64,000 nucleotides of DNA from Glutamicibacter halophytocola (GTDB taxonomy: Bacteria; Actinomycetota; Actinomycetes; Actinomycetales; Micrococcaceae), in the NCBI RefSeq assembly GCF_001302565.1, contig NZ_CP012750.1, forward strand, positions 1,922,001-1,986,000, written 5' to 3'. Positions within the stretch are counted from its first letter, which is position 1, and the number at the start of each line of letters is the position of its first letter. The translations under genes and the position numbers were made by a program. The notes below the pieces were generated by a model. The model was not told the origin of the DNA and did no database searches. It worked only from the letters and a program-made list of their open reading frames with translations. Positions 50,483 through 58,786 of this stretch are shown one piece after another.

Positions 50483-51411
50483 CGCAGCCCACCGCCCCGG
50501 GCAGCCACCGGTGTTGGCGCCTGGTCCGAGTAGTGGCGCAGGAACAGGTCTTCCAGAGATGGCGGGGTGCTGACCAGGTTGCGCGGCGAATACTGCGCCA
50601 AGGCCGCAAGAACACCGGGCAGCTGCTCCGGGTCGACGCTGAAGCTCGCGGTGGTGCCCGAGAGCTTGAAATCCTCGATGCCCTCGACCGCCGCAAGGCT
50701 GGCCGCGGCGCCGGAGACCTCAACGGCGACTTCGGTGCGCTGCAGGTGGCGCAGGTCCGAGAGGCGGCCGGCCTCAACGGTCTGCCCGTCGCGGATGATG
50801 GTCACGGTATCGCAGAGCTTTTCCACTTCGGCGAAGATATGGCTGGAGAGCAGCACGCTGCGCCCCTCTGCGGCGGCTTCGCGGATGCAGGAGGTGAAGA
50901 CCTGCTCCATCAGCGGGTCCAGGCCCGAAGTCGGCTCATCGAGCAGCAGCAGTTCTGCCCGCGAGGACAGCGCGGCGATCAGGGCGACCTTCTGGCGGTT
51001 GCCCATGGAATAGCTGCGGGCCTTCTTGGAGGGATCAAGGGCGAAGCGCTCAAGCAGCTGGCTGCGGCGTTGTTCATCGACCTGCCCGTGCAGCTTTGAC
51101 AGGATGCTGATCGCCTGTCCCCCGGTGAGGTTGGGCCAGAGGTTCACCTCGCCCGGGACATAGGCCACGCGGCGGTGCAGGGCGACCGCATCGGCCCAGG
51201 GGTCGGCGCCGAGCATCCGGGCTGTTCCCCCGTCGGCCTTCAGCAATCCCAGCAGGATGCGGATGGTCGTGGATTTTCCCGCGCCGTTGGGCCCCAGGAA
51301 CCCGGCAACCTGGCCGGTGTCCACTCGCAGGTCCAATCCTGACAGGGCGGCGGTGCGCCCGAAATTCTTGTGCAGTCCGCTCACTTCAATGGCCTGCTTG
51401 GTGGTGGCCAT
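50479..51411 (-). CDS. ABC transporter ATP-binding protein
   Basis: 310 residues: Walker [16 protein letters not shown], signature [16 protein letters not shown] (a divergent LSGGQ), Walker [13 protein letters not shown] and switch His in [10 protein letters not shown]. The C-terminal domain fits the DrrA-type exporter family. ATG 51411 is preceded by TAAGGAG, in which the TAA is the stop of the TetR gene. Partner of the following permease. Confidence 0.93.
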   Translation of the reverse strand: MATTKQAIEVSGLHKNFGRTAALSGLDLRVDTGQVAGFLGPNGAGKSTTIRILLGLLKADGGTARMLGADPWADAVALHRRVAYVPGEVNLWPNLTGGQAISILSKLHGQVDEQRRSQLLERFALDPSKKARSYSMGNRQKVALIAALSSRAELLLLDEPTSGLDPLMEQVFTSCIREAAAEGRSVLLSSHIFAEVEKLCDTVTIIRDGQTVEAGRLSDLRHLQRTEVAVEVSGAAASLAAVEGIEDFKLSGTTASFSVDPEQLPGVLAALAQYSPRNLVSTPPSLEDLFLRHYSDQAPTPVAARGGGLR

Positions 51412-51421
51412 GGCGTGCTCC

Positions 51422-52093
51422 TTACCGGGGTTCGGCAGTTCCCGCGGATCCCGCGGGCGGGACGTCGGCTGCGCCGGAGGCCAGGTACTCGTTGAGGTAG
51501 GCCGGGTCGGTGAACAGCCCTTCGGAATAGAGTTCCAGTGTTGGCAGGGCAACTTGCGCATAGTATTCCTGCATCACGGTGGCGAAGTCTTCTGGATCCC
51601 GCGGCGGGTTCAGCGCGAAGTGCAATACCAGCGCACCCAGGGATTGCAGGACCAGAAAGCGTGCCCGCGCCGGCTCATTGCGGCTGGGGACGATCAGCCC
51701 GCGCGAAACGGCCCGATCCAATAAGACGAGCGCCTCTTCGACCAGCTGGCCGGTGAACTGCGTCCCCGCCTGCGCGCCCTCGCGCACCGAGCGCAGAATG
51801 TACAGAATCAGCACCCCGCCCTCTCTGGAGCTGGGCAGGTTGCTGAACACCTGCTGGGGACTGGCCGCCAGGGAATCCTCCTTCATGCGGCGGTAGCGCT
51901 CGAGCACCGTGGCGTCGCATTCTGCCCGCAGCGCCTGCTTGGACCCGAAGTGGTGTCGCACCAGTCCCGCGGTGACGTTGGCACGCGTGGCGATCGCCCG
52001 CAGGGATACATCAAATCCCTGCGCGGCGAAGGCCTCGATGGCCGCATCGCGCAACCTGGCGCGGCCTGTCAGATCCTGCTCAGCTGTACTCAC
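51422..52093 (-). CDS. TetR-family regulator of the ABC exporter
   Basis: 223 residues. The DNA-binding domain contains [20 protein letters not shown] then [20 protein letters not shown]. The all-helical C domain resembles TetR_C regulators of efflux. The start is taken at GTG 52093 ([10 protein letters not shown]); no ribosome site precedes it, and the region just upstream (AGGC-GTA-GCCT, 52100-52115 area) could be both promoter and self-operator. First gene of the exporter operon. Confidence 0.88.
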   Translation of the reverse strand: MSTAEQDLTGRARLRDAAIEAFAAQGFDVSLRAIATRANVTAGLVRHHFGSKQALRAECDATVLERYRRMKEDSLAASPQQVFSNLPSSREGGVLILYILRSVREGAQAGTQFTGQLVEEALVLLDRAVSRGLIVPSRNEPARARFLVLQSLGALVLHFALNPPRDPEDFATVMQEYYAQVALPTLELYSEGLFTDPAYLNEYLASGAADVPPAGSAGTAEPR

Positions 52094-52181
52094 GTATAGG
52101 AGGCTACGCCTGTGTATAGCGGTTGGCAATGGGTATTTTTGGGCCAGTTCCACCGTCCCGGTTCCGCGTTCGCCGACCCGT

Positions 52182-52898
52182 TCAGCTTCCCGCCCCAGCT
52201 GTCAGGATCGACAGCGACAATCCGGCGCTGAGCAGCTGTTCCTTGATATCTCCCTTCATCCTGAGCTCTGGAATCGCGCCGGCAAAGTGCCACCGGTGAT
52301 GCTCTGCTTGCGCCCGGAGGTTCTGCAGATTCCTGCAATGCAGGGCCGTGGGATGATCGGGGAAGCTGCCCAGCAGCAGGGTTCCGCGGCTGAAGCCCCG
52401 ATTAACCGCCGCTTCAAGGGTCAGGGCCGTATGGTTCAAGGTTCCCAAATCCGGGCGGGTGACCACCACGAGGCGGGCATCCACCGCACTGGCAAGATCC
52501 GCGATATTCGCGCCTTCCGGGCCCAGGGTGACCAGCAGTCCCCCGGCGCCCTCGACCAGGACCGTGTCATATTCTGCGGCGAGCCTGCGAATCCGTTCGC
52601 AATGCTCATCGAGCCCGGGGAGCGCCTGGACCGCGCCCTGGCCCCCGGCCACCAGCGCAGCATCCACCGGGGCCATGGGCTCGCGCAGCCGCACCCCTTC
52701 TGCTGTGCTCAACCGCCCTGGGTCATCCAGCCATGCTGCAATGTTCCGCACATCGCCGGGTTCGCTGCCCTCCACTCCGGTTTGCGTTGGCTTGTAGATG
52801 GCCACGGCGCGTCCTTGGGCCAGCTCCCGGGCTGCCAGGGCCGCCGTTGCGACGGTTTTTCCCACATCGGTGCCGGTCCCTGAAATGACATGGATCAT
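52182..52898 (-). CDS. bioD: Dethiobiotin synthase
   Basis: ATP-dependent carboxylation of DAPA to dethiobiotin. The 238-residue protein has the P-loop ISGTGTDVGKTVAT, the substrate Lys in IYKPTQTG, and VLVEGAGGLLVTLG. ATG 52898 overlaps the P450 stop (ATGA), which sets the start; the frame upstream lies inside the P450. Last gene of the bio operon. Confidence 0.95.
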   Translation of the reverse strand: MIHVISGTGTDVGKTVATAALAARELAQGRAVAIYKPTQTGVEGSEPGDVRNIAAWLDDPGRLSTAEGVRLREPMAPVDAALVAGGQGAVQALPGLDEHCERIRRLAAEYDTVLVEGAGGLLVTLGPEGANIADLASAVDARLVVVTRPDLGTLNHTALTLEAAVNRGFSRGTLLLGSFPDHPTALHCRNLQNLRAQAEHHRWHFAGAIPELRMKGDIKEQLLSAGLSLSILTAGAGS

Positions 52899-54091
52899 GC
52901 GCTGGCGCTCCCGGTTTTCCTGCTCCGGGTAATGACCGCTTCCGGTGCCTGGAATGAAATGAGGTAGCGCCATCGGGGGCTCGGATCGCTGAGCTCGATG
53001 CCAGGCAGCGCCGCTGCGGCCTGGTGAACCACCACCCCGGTTTCCATCCGGGCAAGGCCCGCGCCGAGGCAGCGATGCAGCCCCTGCCCGAAGACCAGGG
53101 AATCGTCGCCCGAGGCGGCCGCGTCCCCGCCGGAGAGGCGAAGCAGCAGCTCGTCCCCGGCAGCGAAGCTGTGGCCGGAAAGGGAAATATCGCGCAGCGC
53201 GATCCGGCGCCAGGTGGGCACGGAGGATGCCCGCAGCAGCACCTCGTGCACCACGCGTTCGCTGGCTGGAACTCCGCCGTCCGCCGCGGCGCAGCTGGAC
53301 CAATGCCCGTCGCGCAAGGCGGTGAACAGGGCGCTTTGGATGAGCATGGCGGTGGTCTCCTGGCCGGCGATCCCCAGGAAATAGGCCAGCGAGACGATGC
53401 GGGCGCGATCCACCCCGGCGTGGTGCAGGGCGGAATAGAGGTTGCCGTCGTCGCGGGCTGTGGCCTCATCGACGGAACTGCGAAGCCACGCATGGTACGC
53501 AACCGCGCTGTGCGCCAGCTCCTGCTGCCGCTGGGCTCCGGGCCAGCCCCAGAACAATTCCAGCGAATCCTTGCTCCAGGCCTTGAGCTGGTCGAGGGGC
53601 GGCAGCGGTGTTCCGGTCATCCGCGCCATCACTTCTGGCGGGATGACGGCGGCGAGTTCGCTGGCGAGGTCCAGTTCCTCACCCAGCTGATAGCGGCCGC
53701 GCAGGTTCAGGCACAGTTCGCGGGTGCGCTGGGCGATGAACTCGCGCTGCGCAGCAACCTTTGCGGGGCTGAAGAACCCGGCAACCACCTTCCTGACGGC
53801 ACGGTGCCCGGCCCCGGAGGCGCTGGCCAGCACCGGCGGCAGGGCAAAGCGCCCGCGGGCAAGGATGCGCAGCGTGGCAGGTTCCAGGTCCACCGCCGCC
53901 TGCAGGGCGTTGGCAGGAGTGAATTCCTCGGCATGGCGCAGGATCCCGCGCACCAGTTGGGGATCTTCGATGCTGCGATAGCGTTCGCTGATCCGCGCCG
54001 GGAGCACCTTCTCCAGCGGCTGGGCCAGCGGGGCCGTACTGGTGGCCGAAGGCTCGGGAGCCAGAGGCGTTCGGGCGAAAGGGCAGTTCAT
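52895..54091 (-). CDS. Cytochrome P450 in the biotin operon (BioI-like role proposed)
   Basis: 398 residues with the heme-thiolate loop LVFGQGLHRCLGAGLARME and the I-helix oxygen motif FLGIAGQETTAM. The K-helix reads VVHEVLLRASSVP: the residue three before Arg is Val rather than the Glu of ExxR (by-eye alignment). Soluble bacterial P450 size, close to Bacillus BioI, which cleaves acyl-ACP to pimeloyl-ACP. It is embedded between bioF and bioD with 4-base overlaps on both sides, so a biotin-pathway function is strongly suggested. No bioC/bioH/bioW was seen in the window. Confidence 0.85.
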   Translation of the reverse strand: MNCPFARTPLAPEPSATSTAPLAQPLEKVLPARISERYRSIEDPQLVRGILRHAEEFTPANALQAAVDLEPATLRILARGRFALPPVLASASGAGHRAVRKVVAGFFSPAKVAAQREFIAQRTRELCLNLRGRYQLGEELDLASELAAVIPPEVMARMTGTPLPPLDQLKAWSKDSLELFWGWPGAQRQQELAHSAVAYHAWLRSSVDEATARDDGNLYSALHHAGVDRARIVSLAYFLGIAGQETTAMLIQSALFTALRDGHWSSCAAADGGVPASERVVHEVLLRASSVPTWRRIALRDISLSGHSFAAGDELLLRLSGGDAAASGDDSLVFGQGLHRCLGAGLARMETGVVVHQAAAALPGIELSDPSPRWRYLISFQAPEAVITRSRKTGSASA

Positions 54092-55269
54092 GATTCCACG
54101 TCGCTAATGGTTCGGGCCACAACCTTCAGGGCTGCGGCAAGCTCGGCAGGGTCTTGCTGTGCATGGGCGGCCAGGCGCAGGCGCGAGATTCCATCGGGAA
54201 CGCTCGGCGGCCTGAAACAGGAAACTGCGATGCCGTGTTCGCGCAGCAGCGCTGCGGCCAAGAGGGCCTGCTGCGGGGATTTCATGCGCACCGATTGCAC
54301 CGCGCCGGGGGCCTGCTCAACCCGGCCAGCCAGGTTCTCTTCGGCGTTCAGCACGCGCCGGATCATCAGGGCGTTGGCTGCGAGGCCTGCGATTCTTTCC
54401 CCGGTGGCCAGCTCCAGCGCCGCATGGGCGGCCGCCGCGGCGGCCGGGGCCAGGGCCGTGTCGAAGATGAAGGTGCGGGCGGTATTGAGCAGGTGCTCGC
54501 GCCACAATTCGGCCCGGCTGCCGCCGAAGAGCACCGCTCCGCCCTGGGCCCCGAGCGCCTTGGACAGGGTAGCGGTGACCAGGACGTTCTCCGCCTGGGC
54601 CAGCCCGGCAGCGTTCACGGCCGAACCGGCCGGCACGGTGGCCAGCGAGTGCGCCTCGTCAATGAGCAGCAGGGCGTTGTACTGCGCGCACAATTCGGCC
54701 AGCTGTTGCAGCGGGGCGGCATCGCCGAGCACCGAGTACACCGACTCCACCACCACAACCACCCGCGGCTTCGGGGCGGGCGATTGGGCATTGGCGTGCA
54801 ATTTGGCGCGCGCGTCATCGAGGTTGTTGTGTTCGAAGCGTGCCGTGCCCGCCCCGGAAAGCCTGGCCCCGTCGATCAGGCTCGCATGGGCGTGGGCATC
54901 GAGCAGCATCAGGCTGCCGGGGCCGCCCAAGGCGCCCAGCAGGCCCAGGTTCGCGCAGTATCCGCTGGAAAATACCAGTGCCTGGCTCCGGCCGGTGTAC
55001 CGGCTGAGCTCCGCCTCCAGCTCCCGGTGGATCTGCCAGGTTCCGCTGGCAACGCGGCTGGCCGTGGCGCCGGTTCCGAGACAGTTGAGCGCGCTGATCG
55101 CCGCCTGGCGCACCCGCGGATGAGAACTGAGCCCCAGGTAGTCGTTGGATGCCAGGTCGAACAGTGCGTGGCGCGAGTTGTCGCTGCGCTGCATGTCCCT
55201 GGCGGTGCGCACTGCGGACCGGGTGCGCAGCCAGGCATCCCAGCTCGCGGTGGTGGCAAGGGTTGTCAT
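54088..55269 (-). CDS. bioF: 8-amino-7-oxononanoate synthase
   Basis: PLP-dependent condensation of pimeloyl thioester with alanine. The 393-residue protein has ASNDYLGLSSHPRV, FSSGYCANLG, LIDEAHSLATV and the PLP-Lys segment VTATLSKALGAQGGAV. ATG 55269 follows the bioA stop by one base with GGAGG upstream; the stop overlaps the P450 start. Confidence 0.95.
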   Translation of the reverse strand: MTTLATTASWDAWLRTRSAVRTARDMQRSDNSRHALFDLASNDYLGLSSHPRVRQAAISALNCLGTGATASRVASGTWQIHRELEAELSRYTGRSQALVFSSGYCANLGLLGALGGPGSLMLLDAHAHASLIDGARLSGAGTARFEHNNLDDARAKLHANAQSPAPKPRVVVVVESVYSVLGDAAPLQQLAELCAQYNALLLIDEAHSLATVPAGSAVNAAGLAQAENVLVTATLSKALGAQGGAVLFGGSRAELWREHLLNTARTFIFDTALAPAAAAAAHAALELATGERIAGLAANALMIRRVLNAEENLAGRVEQAPGAVQSVRMKSPQQALLAAALLREHGIAVSCFRPPSVPDGISRLRLAAHAQQDPAELAAALKVVARTISDVES

Positions 55270-55270
55270 C

Positions 55271-56650
55271 TCAGCCTCCGTGGACCTGTTCGATGGCTCC
55301 GCACAGCGCGTCGCCCAGTTGCTGCAGCTGGCCGTCGGTGCACATGTAGGGAGGCATGACGTACACCAGGTCCCTGAAGGGCCGGACCCAGGCGCCGCGG
55401 TCGACCGCGGCGGCAGTCAGCGCTGCGACCTGGACGGGCTGGTGCAGCTGGATCACCCCGACCCCGCCCAGCACGCGCACCGCTTTGACCGGCGGCAGGG
55501 TGCGTGCCGGCGCCAGCGAGCCGCGCAGCCCGCGTTCCAGCCGCGCCACCTGCGATTGCCAGGGTGCTGGCCGCGCCGGCGCGCCGGAGCCGAAATCCGC
55601 GGCCGGGCCGGCTCCGGTGAGCAGGTCCAGCGAGGCGATGGCGATCGCGCAGGCCAGCGGATTGCCCATGAACGTCGGGCCGTGCAGCAACGCCGACGCA
55701 TCGCGCGCGGCGGCCAGCGCCTGGGCCACGCGCGCCGAGCAAAGCATGGCGGCCAGCGACAGGTAGCCGCCGGTCAGCGCCTTGCCCACGCACATGATGT
55801 CCGGCTCCACCTGGGCATGCTGCACCGCAAACAGCCTTCCGGTGCGCCCGAACCCCGTGGCGATCTCGTCGGCGATCAGCAACAGGCCGTGTTCATCGGC
55901 AATCTCGCGCAACACCGCAATGGCCTGCGGCGGGTAGATGAACATGCCGCCGGCGCCCTGCAGGACCGGTTCGACAATGATGCCCGCCAGTTCATGCGCA
56001 TGGGCCGCCGCGATGCCCCGTGCCCCGCAGGCCCACGCGTCGAATTCCCCTTGGTCATAGATCCAGTTGCCGTCCGCCGCGTGCTCTGCGGCAGGCGGGC
56101 GCGGCAGGAATAGCTGCTCGCTGCACAGCGGCGCGAAGGCCGAGTGCATGCCGTCGACCGGGTCGCAGACGCTCATCGCGGCAAAGGTGTCCCCGTGGTA
56201 GCCTCCGCGCAGCGCCAGGAAGCGCTGGCGTCCAGGGGCTCCGCAGGCCTCCTGGTACTGCAAAGCGAGCTTCAATGCCACCTCGACGCTGATGGATCCG
56301 GAGTCGGCCAGGAACACATGGCGCAAATTCTGCGGGGCAATGGCCACGAGCCGTTCGGCCAGCTCGATCGCCGGTTCATGGGTCAGGCCCCCGAACATGA
56401 CGTGGCTGAATTTCTCGATCTGCGCGTGCGCCGCGGCGTCCAGGGCCGGATTGCGGTAGCCGTGCACCATCGACCACCAGGAAGCCATGCCGTCCACAAC
56501 CCGGTGCTCGGTGCCGGAGCGATCGTGCAGCAGGAGTTCTGCACCCTGCGCGCCCTTTACCGCGTAGAGCGCCCCCGCGTCCACGGGCGCATAGGGATGC
56601 CAGAGCAGCCCCGCATCCCTGTCCAGCAGATTTTCGGCCAAGATTTTCAC
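55271..56650 (-). CDS. bioA: Adenosylmethionine--8-amino-7-oxononanoate aminotransferase
   Basis: Transaminates KAPA to DAPA using SAM. 459 residues: [31 protein letters not shown], the PLP region [30 protein letters not shown] and the Lys in [15 protein letters not shown]. The start is GTG 56650, overlapping the bioB stop by 4 bases (GTGA); the 34 codons upstream in this frame lie in bioB and have no homology. Confidence 0.95.
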   Translation of the reverse strand: MKILAENLLDRDAGLLWHPYAPVDAGALYAVKGAQGAELLLHDRSGTEHRVVDGMASWWSMVHGYRNPALDAAAHAQIEKFSHVMFGGLTHEPAIELAERLVAIAPQNLRHVFLADSGSISVEVALKLALQYQEACGAPGRQRFLALRGGYHGDTFAAMSVCDPVDGMHSAFAPLCSEQLFLPRPPAAEHAADGNWIYDQGEFDAWACGARGIAAAHAHELAGIIVEPVLQGAGGMFIYPPQAIAVLREIADEHGLLLIADEIATGFGRTGRLFAVQHAQVEPDIMCVGKALTGGYLSLAAMLCSARVAQALAAARDASALLHGPTFMGNPLACAIAIASLDLLTGAGPAADFGSGAPARPAPWQSQVARLERGLRGSLAPARTLPPVKAVRVLGGVGVIQLHQPVQVAALTAAAVDRGAWVRPFRDLVYVMPPYMCTDGQLQQLGDALCGAIEQVHGG

Positions 56651-57888
56651 GCGTTGGGCCCTTCCATGGTGCCAGCTCCGCGGCGGCGCAGCACTGGTTC
56701 GCGCCCGGCGGCGGCCCCGCAGCCTGCCGCCCCTGATTGAGCCGGTGCGCATCCGGTTCCGCAGCCGGAGCCGCAGCCGCCGGCGCGTTCTTCTTCGGCG
56801 GGGGCCGGAGGCGCAGCGTGAGCGGCGTCCTGCAAGCGGCGGGCCACCTCGGATGGGCTGGAGGACTCTTGCCCCAGGACGACAAAGCCCGCGTCGGCAA
56901 TCATCTGCAGGTCCTTGGCCGCGCCCTGGCCTTCGCTGGTGAGATAGTCGCCTAGGAAAATCGAGTTGGCGGCTTCCAGTGCGGTGGACTGCAATGAGCG
57001 CAGGTGCATCTCGCGGCCGCCGGCAATGCGCAGCTCCTTGTCCGGGCAGGCCATGCGCACCAGTGCGAGGATGCGCAGGCAGGCCATTGGGGTCAGCAGC
57101 CAGGTGCCCTGCATCGGGGTGCCGTCGAAGGGCATGAGGAAGTTGACCGGGATGGATTCGGAGCCCAGATCGCGCAGCGCGAAGATCGCTTCTACCAGCT
57201 GCTCGGGTGTTTCCCCCAGGCCCACGATGAGCCCGGAACAGGAGGAGAGTCCCGCGGACTGGGCCTGTTCCACCGTCTTGACCCGATCCTGGTAGCTGTG
57301 CGAGGTGCAGATCTCGGGGTAGAGGGATTCTGAGGTGTTCAGGTTGTGGTTGTAGGCGTCGGCCCCGGCGTCCTTGAGCCTGGCGGCCTGGCCGTCCTTG
57401 AGGATGCCCAGGCAGGCGCAGACCTCGACCTGCGGGTGTTCGTCCTTGAGCTGTTCGACCATCGTGGCCACCCGGTCCACATCGCGGTCGGTCGGCCCCT
57501 TGCCGGAAGCGACCATGCAGACCCGCGAGGCGCCGCCGGCAATGCCGAAGCCGGCTTGGGCCACCGCTTCATCGGGTTTGAGCCAGGTGTATTTGAGGAT
57601 CTCGGCGGTGGATCCAAGGCGCTGCGAGCAGTAGGTGCAGTCTTCGGGGCAGAGGCCGGACTTGAGGTTGACCAGGTAGTTGACCTTGACGGTGTTCCCG
57701 AAGTGCTGGCGGCGCAGGATTCCGGCAGCGCAGATCAATGGCATCGTGGCGGAATCCGGTGTTGCGAGAATGCCCAGGGCCTCGGATTCGGTGATGCGGT
57801 GTCCGGCGAGGATCTTTTCTGCGAGCTGTCCGGGGTCCAGTCGGCTCTCCCCCGGCGCTGGGGCAGTATTTGCGATGTTCAAGTTCAT
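56647..57888 (-). CDS. bioB: Biotin synthase with Cys-rich C-terminal tail
   Basis: Radical-SAM enzyme inserting sulfur into dethiobiotin. The [4Fe-4S] motif is [13 protein letters not shown], with YNHNLNTSE and the SAM/[2Fe-2S] regions normal. At 413 residues it is longer than most BioB. The extra C terminus contains [13 protein letters not shown] (about residues 370-382), another GCG, and ends [16 protein letters not shown] 57888 (AAAGG 7 bases upstream) is preferred to the longer frame. First gene of bioB-bioA-bioF-P450-bioD. Confidence 0.95.
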   Translation of the reverse strand: MNLNIANTAPAPGESRLDPGQLAEKILAGHRITESEALGILATPDSATMPLICAAGILRRQHFGNTVKVNYLVNLKSGLCPEDCTYCSQRLGSTAEILKYTWLKPDEAVAQAGFGIAGGASRVCMVASGKGPTDRDVDRVATMVEQLKDEHPQVEVCACLGILKDGQAARLKDAGADAYNHNLNTSESLYPEICTSHSYQDRVKTVEQAQSAGLSSCSGLIVGLGETPEQLVEAIFALRDLGSESIPVNFLMPFDGTPMQGTWLLTPMACLRILALVRMACPDKELRIAGGREMHLRSLQSTALEAANSIFLGDYLTSEGQGAAKDLQMIADAGFVVLGQESSSPSEVARRLQDAAHAAPPAPAEEERAGGCGSGCGTGCAPAQSGAAGCGAAAGREPVLRRRGAGTMEGPNA

Positions 57889-57958
57889 GGGGTGCCTTTC
57901 TAGCCGGTACACCGTGAGCCAGTCCGGGCTTGCGGATTTTCCCCGGACCCGAACGACT

Positions 57959-57975
57959 CTTGAACGGTGTTCAAG
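57959..57975. promoter_or_regulatory. BioQ-like operator 1 upstream of bioB
   Basis: CTTGAACGGTGTTCAAG, a perfect 7-bp dyad with 3-base spacer, 71 bases before the bioB start. The TGAAC-N3-GTTCA core resembles the actinobacterial biotin repressor BioQ consensus (TGAAC-N3-GTTAC). Confidence 0.7.
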
Positions 57976-58014
57976 TTCTATTGAATACACACCTTACACC
58001 CTGATCAGCATGTT

Positions 58015-58031
58015 CTTGAACACTGTTCAGC
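58015..58031. promoter_or_regulatory. BioQ-like operator 2 upstream of bioB
   Basis: CTTGAACACTGTTCAGC, same TGAAC-N3-GTTCA core, 56 bases upstream of operator 1. The two sites flank the probable bioB promoter. Confidence 0.65.
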
Positions 58032-58111
58032 GATGTGTCATGGAGCTCGTGCATCAACCGGCGTTCCCAGCGCCACGGCACCACTTGCCTTCCTCCTGGT
58101 TCCGGGCAGCA

Positions 58112-58155
58112 AAAAGCGCGTTGCCGGCCAGAATGATTCTGGCCAGCAACGCGCT
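58112..58155 (-). terminator. Terminator after the HIT gene
   Basis: Long hairpin, 10 bp (AGCGCGTTGC / GCAACGCGCT), one mismatch, then about 8 bp more, followed by five T on the minus strand. It ends the thrS-HIT transcript before the bio promoter region. Confidence 0.85.
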
Positions 58156-58207
58156 CATTGATCTTTGGGTCCGCCAGATCAGGCGGTGCGATTAAGGCAG
58201 GTTCGCC

Positions 58208-58762
58208 TCACTGGTTCCAGGCTGCGGCAATTGCGTCGCGCACCTCGGACAGCGTCTGGGGAATAGCCTTGGTTTGCGCGATGATCGGGAAGAAATTCCC
58301 GTCCCCGCTCCAGCGTGGCACCACATGCTGATGCAGGTGGGCAGCGATGCCAGCTCCCCCGGCTTCGCCCTGGTTCATGCCCAGATTGAAGCCCGAGGGA
58401 TTGGACACCTTGCGCAGCACCCGCATGGAATGCTGGGCCAGGGCCGCCATTTCCGCCGTTTCCTCCACCGTGATGTCGGTGTAGTTCGGCACATGGCGGT
58501 ACGGGCAGATCAGCAGGTGGCCCGGGTTGTACGGGAAGAGGTTCAGGATCACGAAGCAGGTTTCCCCGCGATGCACGATCAGCGCCTCTTCATCCGTGCG
58601 CTGCGGACCGGCGCAGAACGGGCAGCTGGCCTCGTCCTTGACCTGGTCCTGCCCGCCCTTGATGTAGGCCATGCGATAGGGAGTCCACAGCCGCTGGAAC
58701 GAATCCGGCACTCCGGCGAGTTCAAAGTCGTCGGTGACGGACTGGTCTGCTTGCTCCTGCAT
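58208..58762 (-). CDS. HIT-family nucleotide hydrolase/transferase
   Basis: 184 residues. ASCPFCAGPQRTDEEALIVH has the zinc-type Cys pair, then NLFPYNPGHLLICPYRHV and the catalytic HIT motif AHLHQHVVPRW (HxHxHxx). Closest to the actinobacterial Ap4A-phosphorylase-like HIT proteins encoded next to thrS. ATG 58762 and TTG 58768 are both possible; GGGAG suits either. It follows thrS by 24 bases. Confidence 0.88.
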   Translation of the reverse strand: MQEQADQSVTDDFELAGVPDSFQRLWTPYRMAYIKGGQDQVKDEASCPFCAGPQRTDEEALIVHRGETCFVILNLFPYNPGHLLICPYRHVPNYTDITVEETAEMAALAQHSMRVLRKVSNPSGFNLGMNQGEAGGAGIAAHLHQHVVPRWSGDGNFFPIIAQTKAIPQTLSEVRDAIAAAWNQ

Positions 58763-58786
58763 GCTCAATGGACTCCCTATCCCCTG

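Noticed and set aside
53024..55123. Long plus-strand open frame (699 codons)
   Set aside because: Antisense to the P450 and bioF genes, which have clear motifs and overlaps.
56651..56752. Longer bioA start inside bioB
   Set aside because: The extra residues are Arg-rich and unlike BioA; GTG 56650 gives a 4-base overlap and the normal N terminus.
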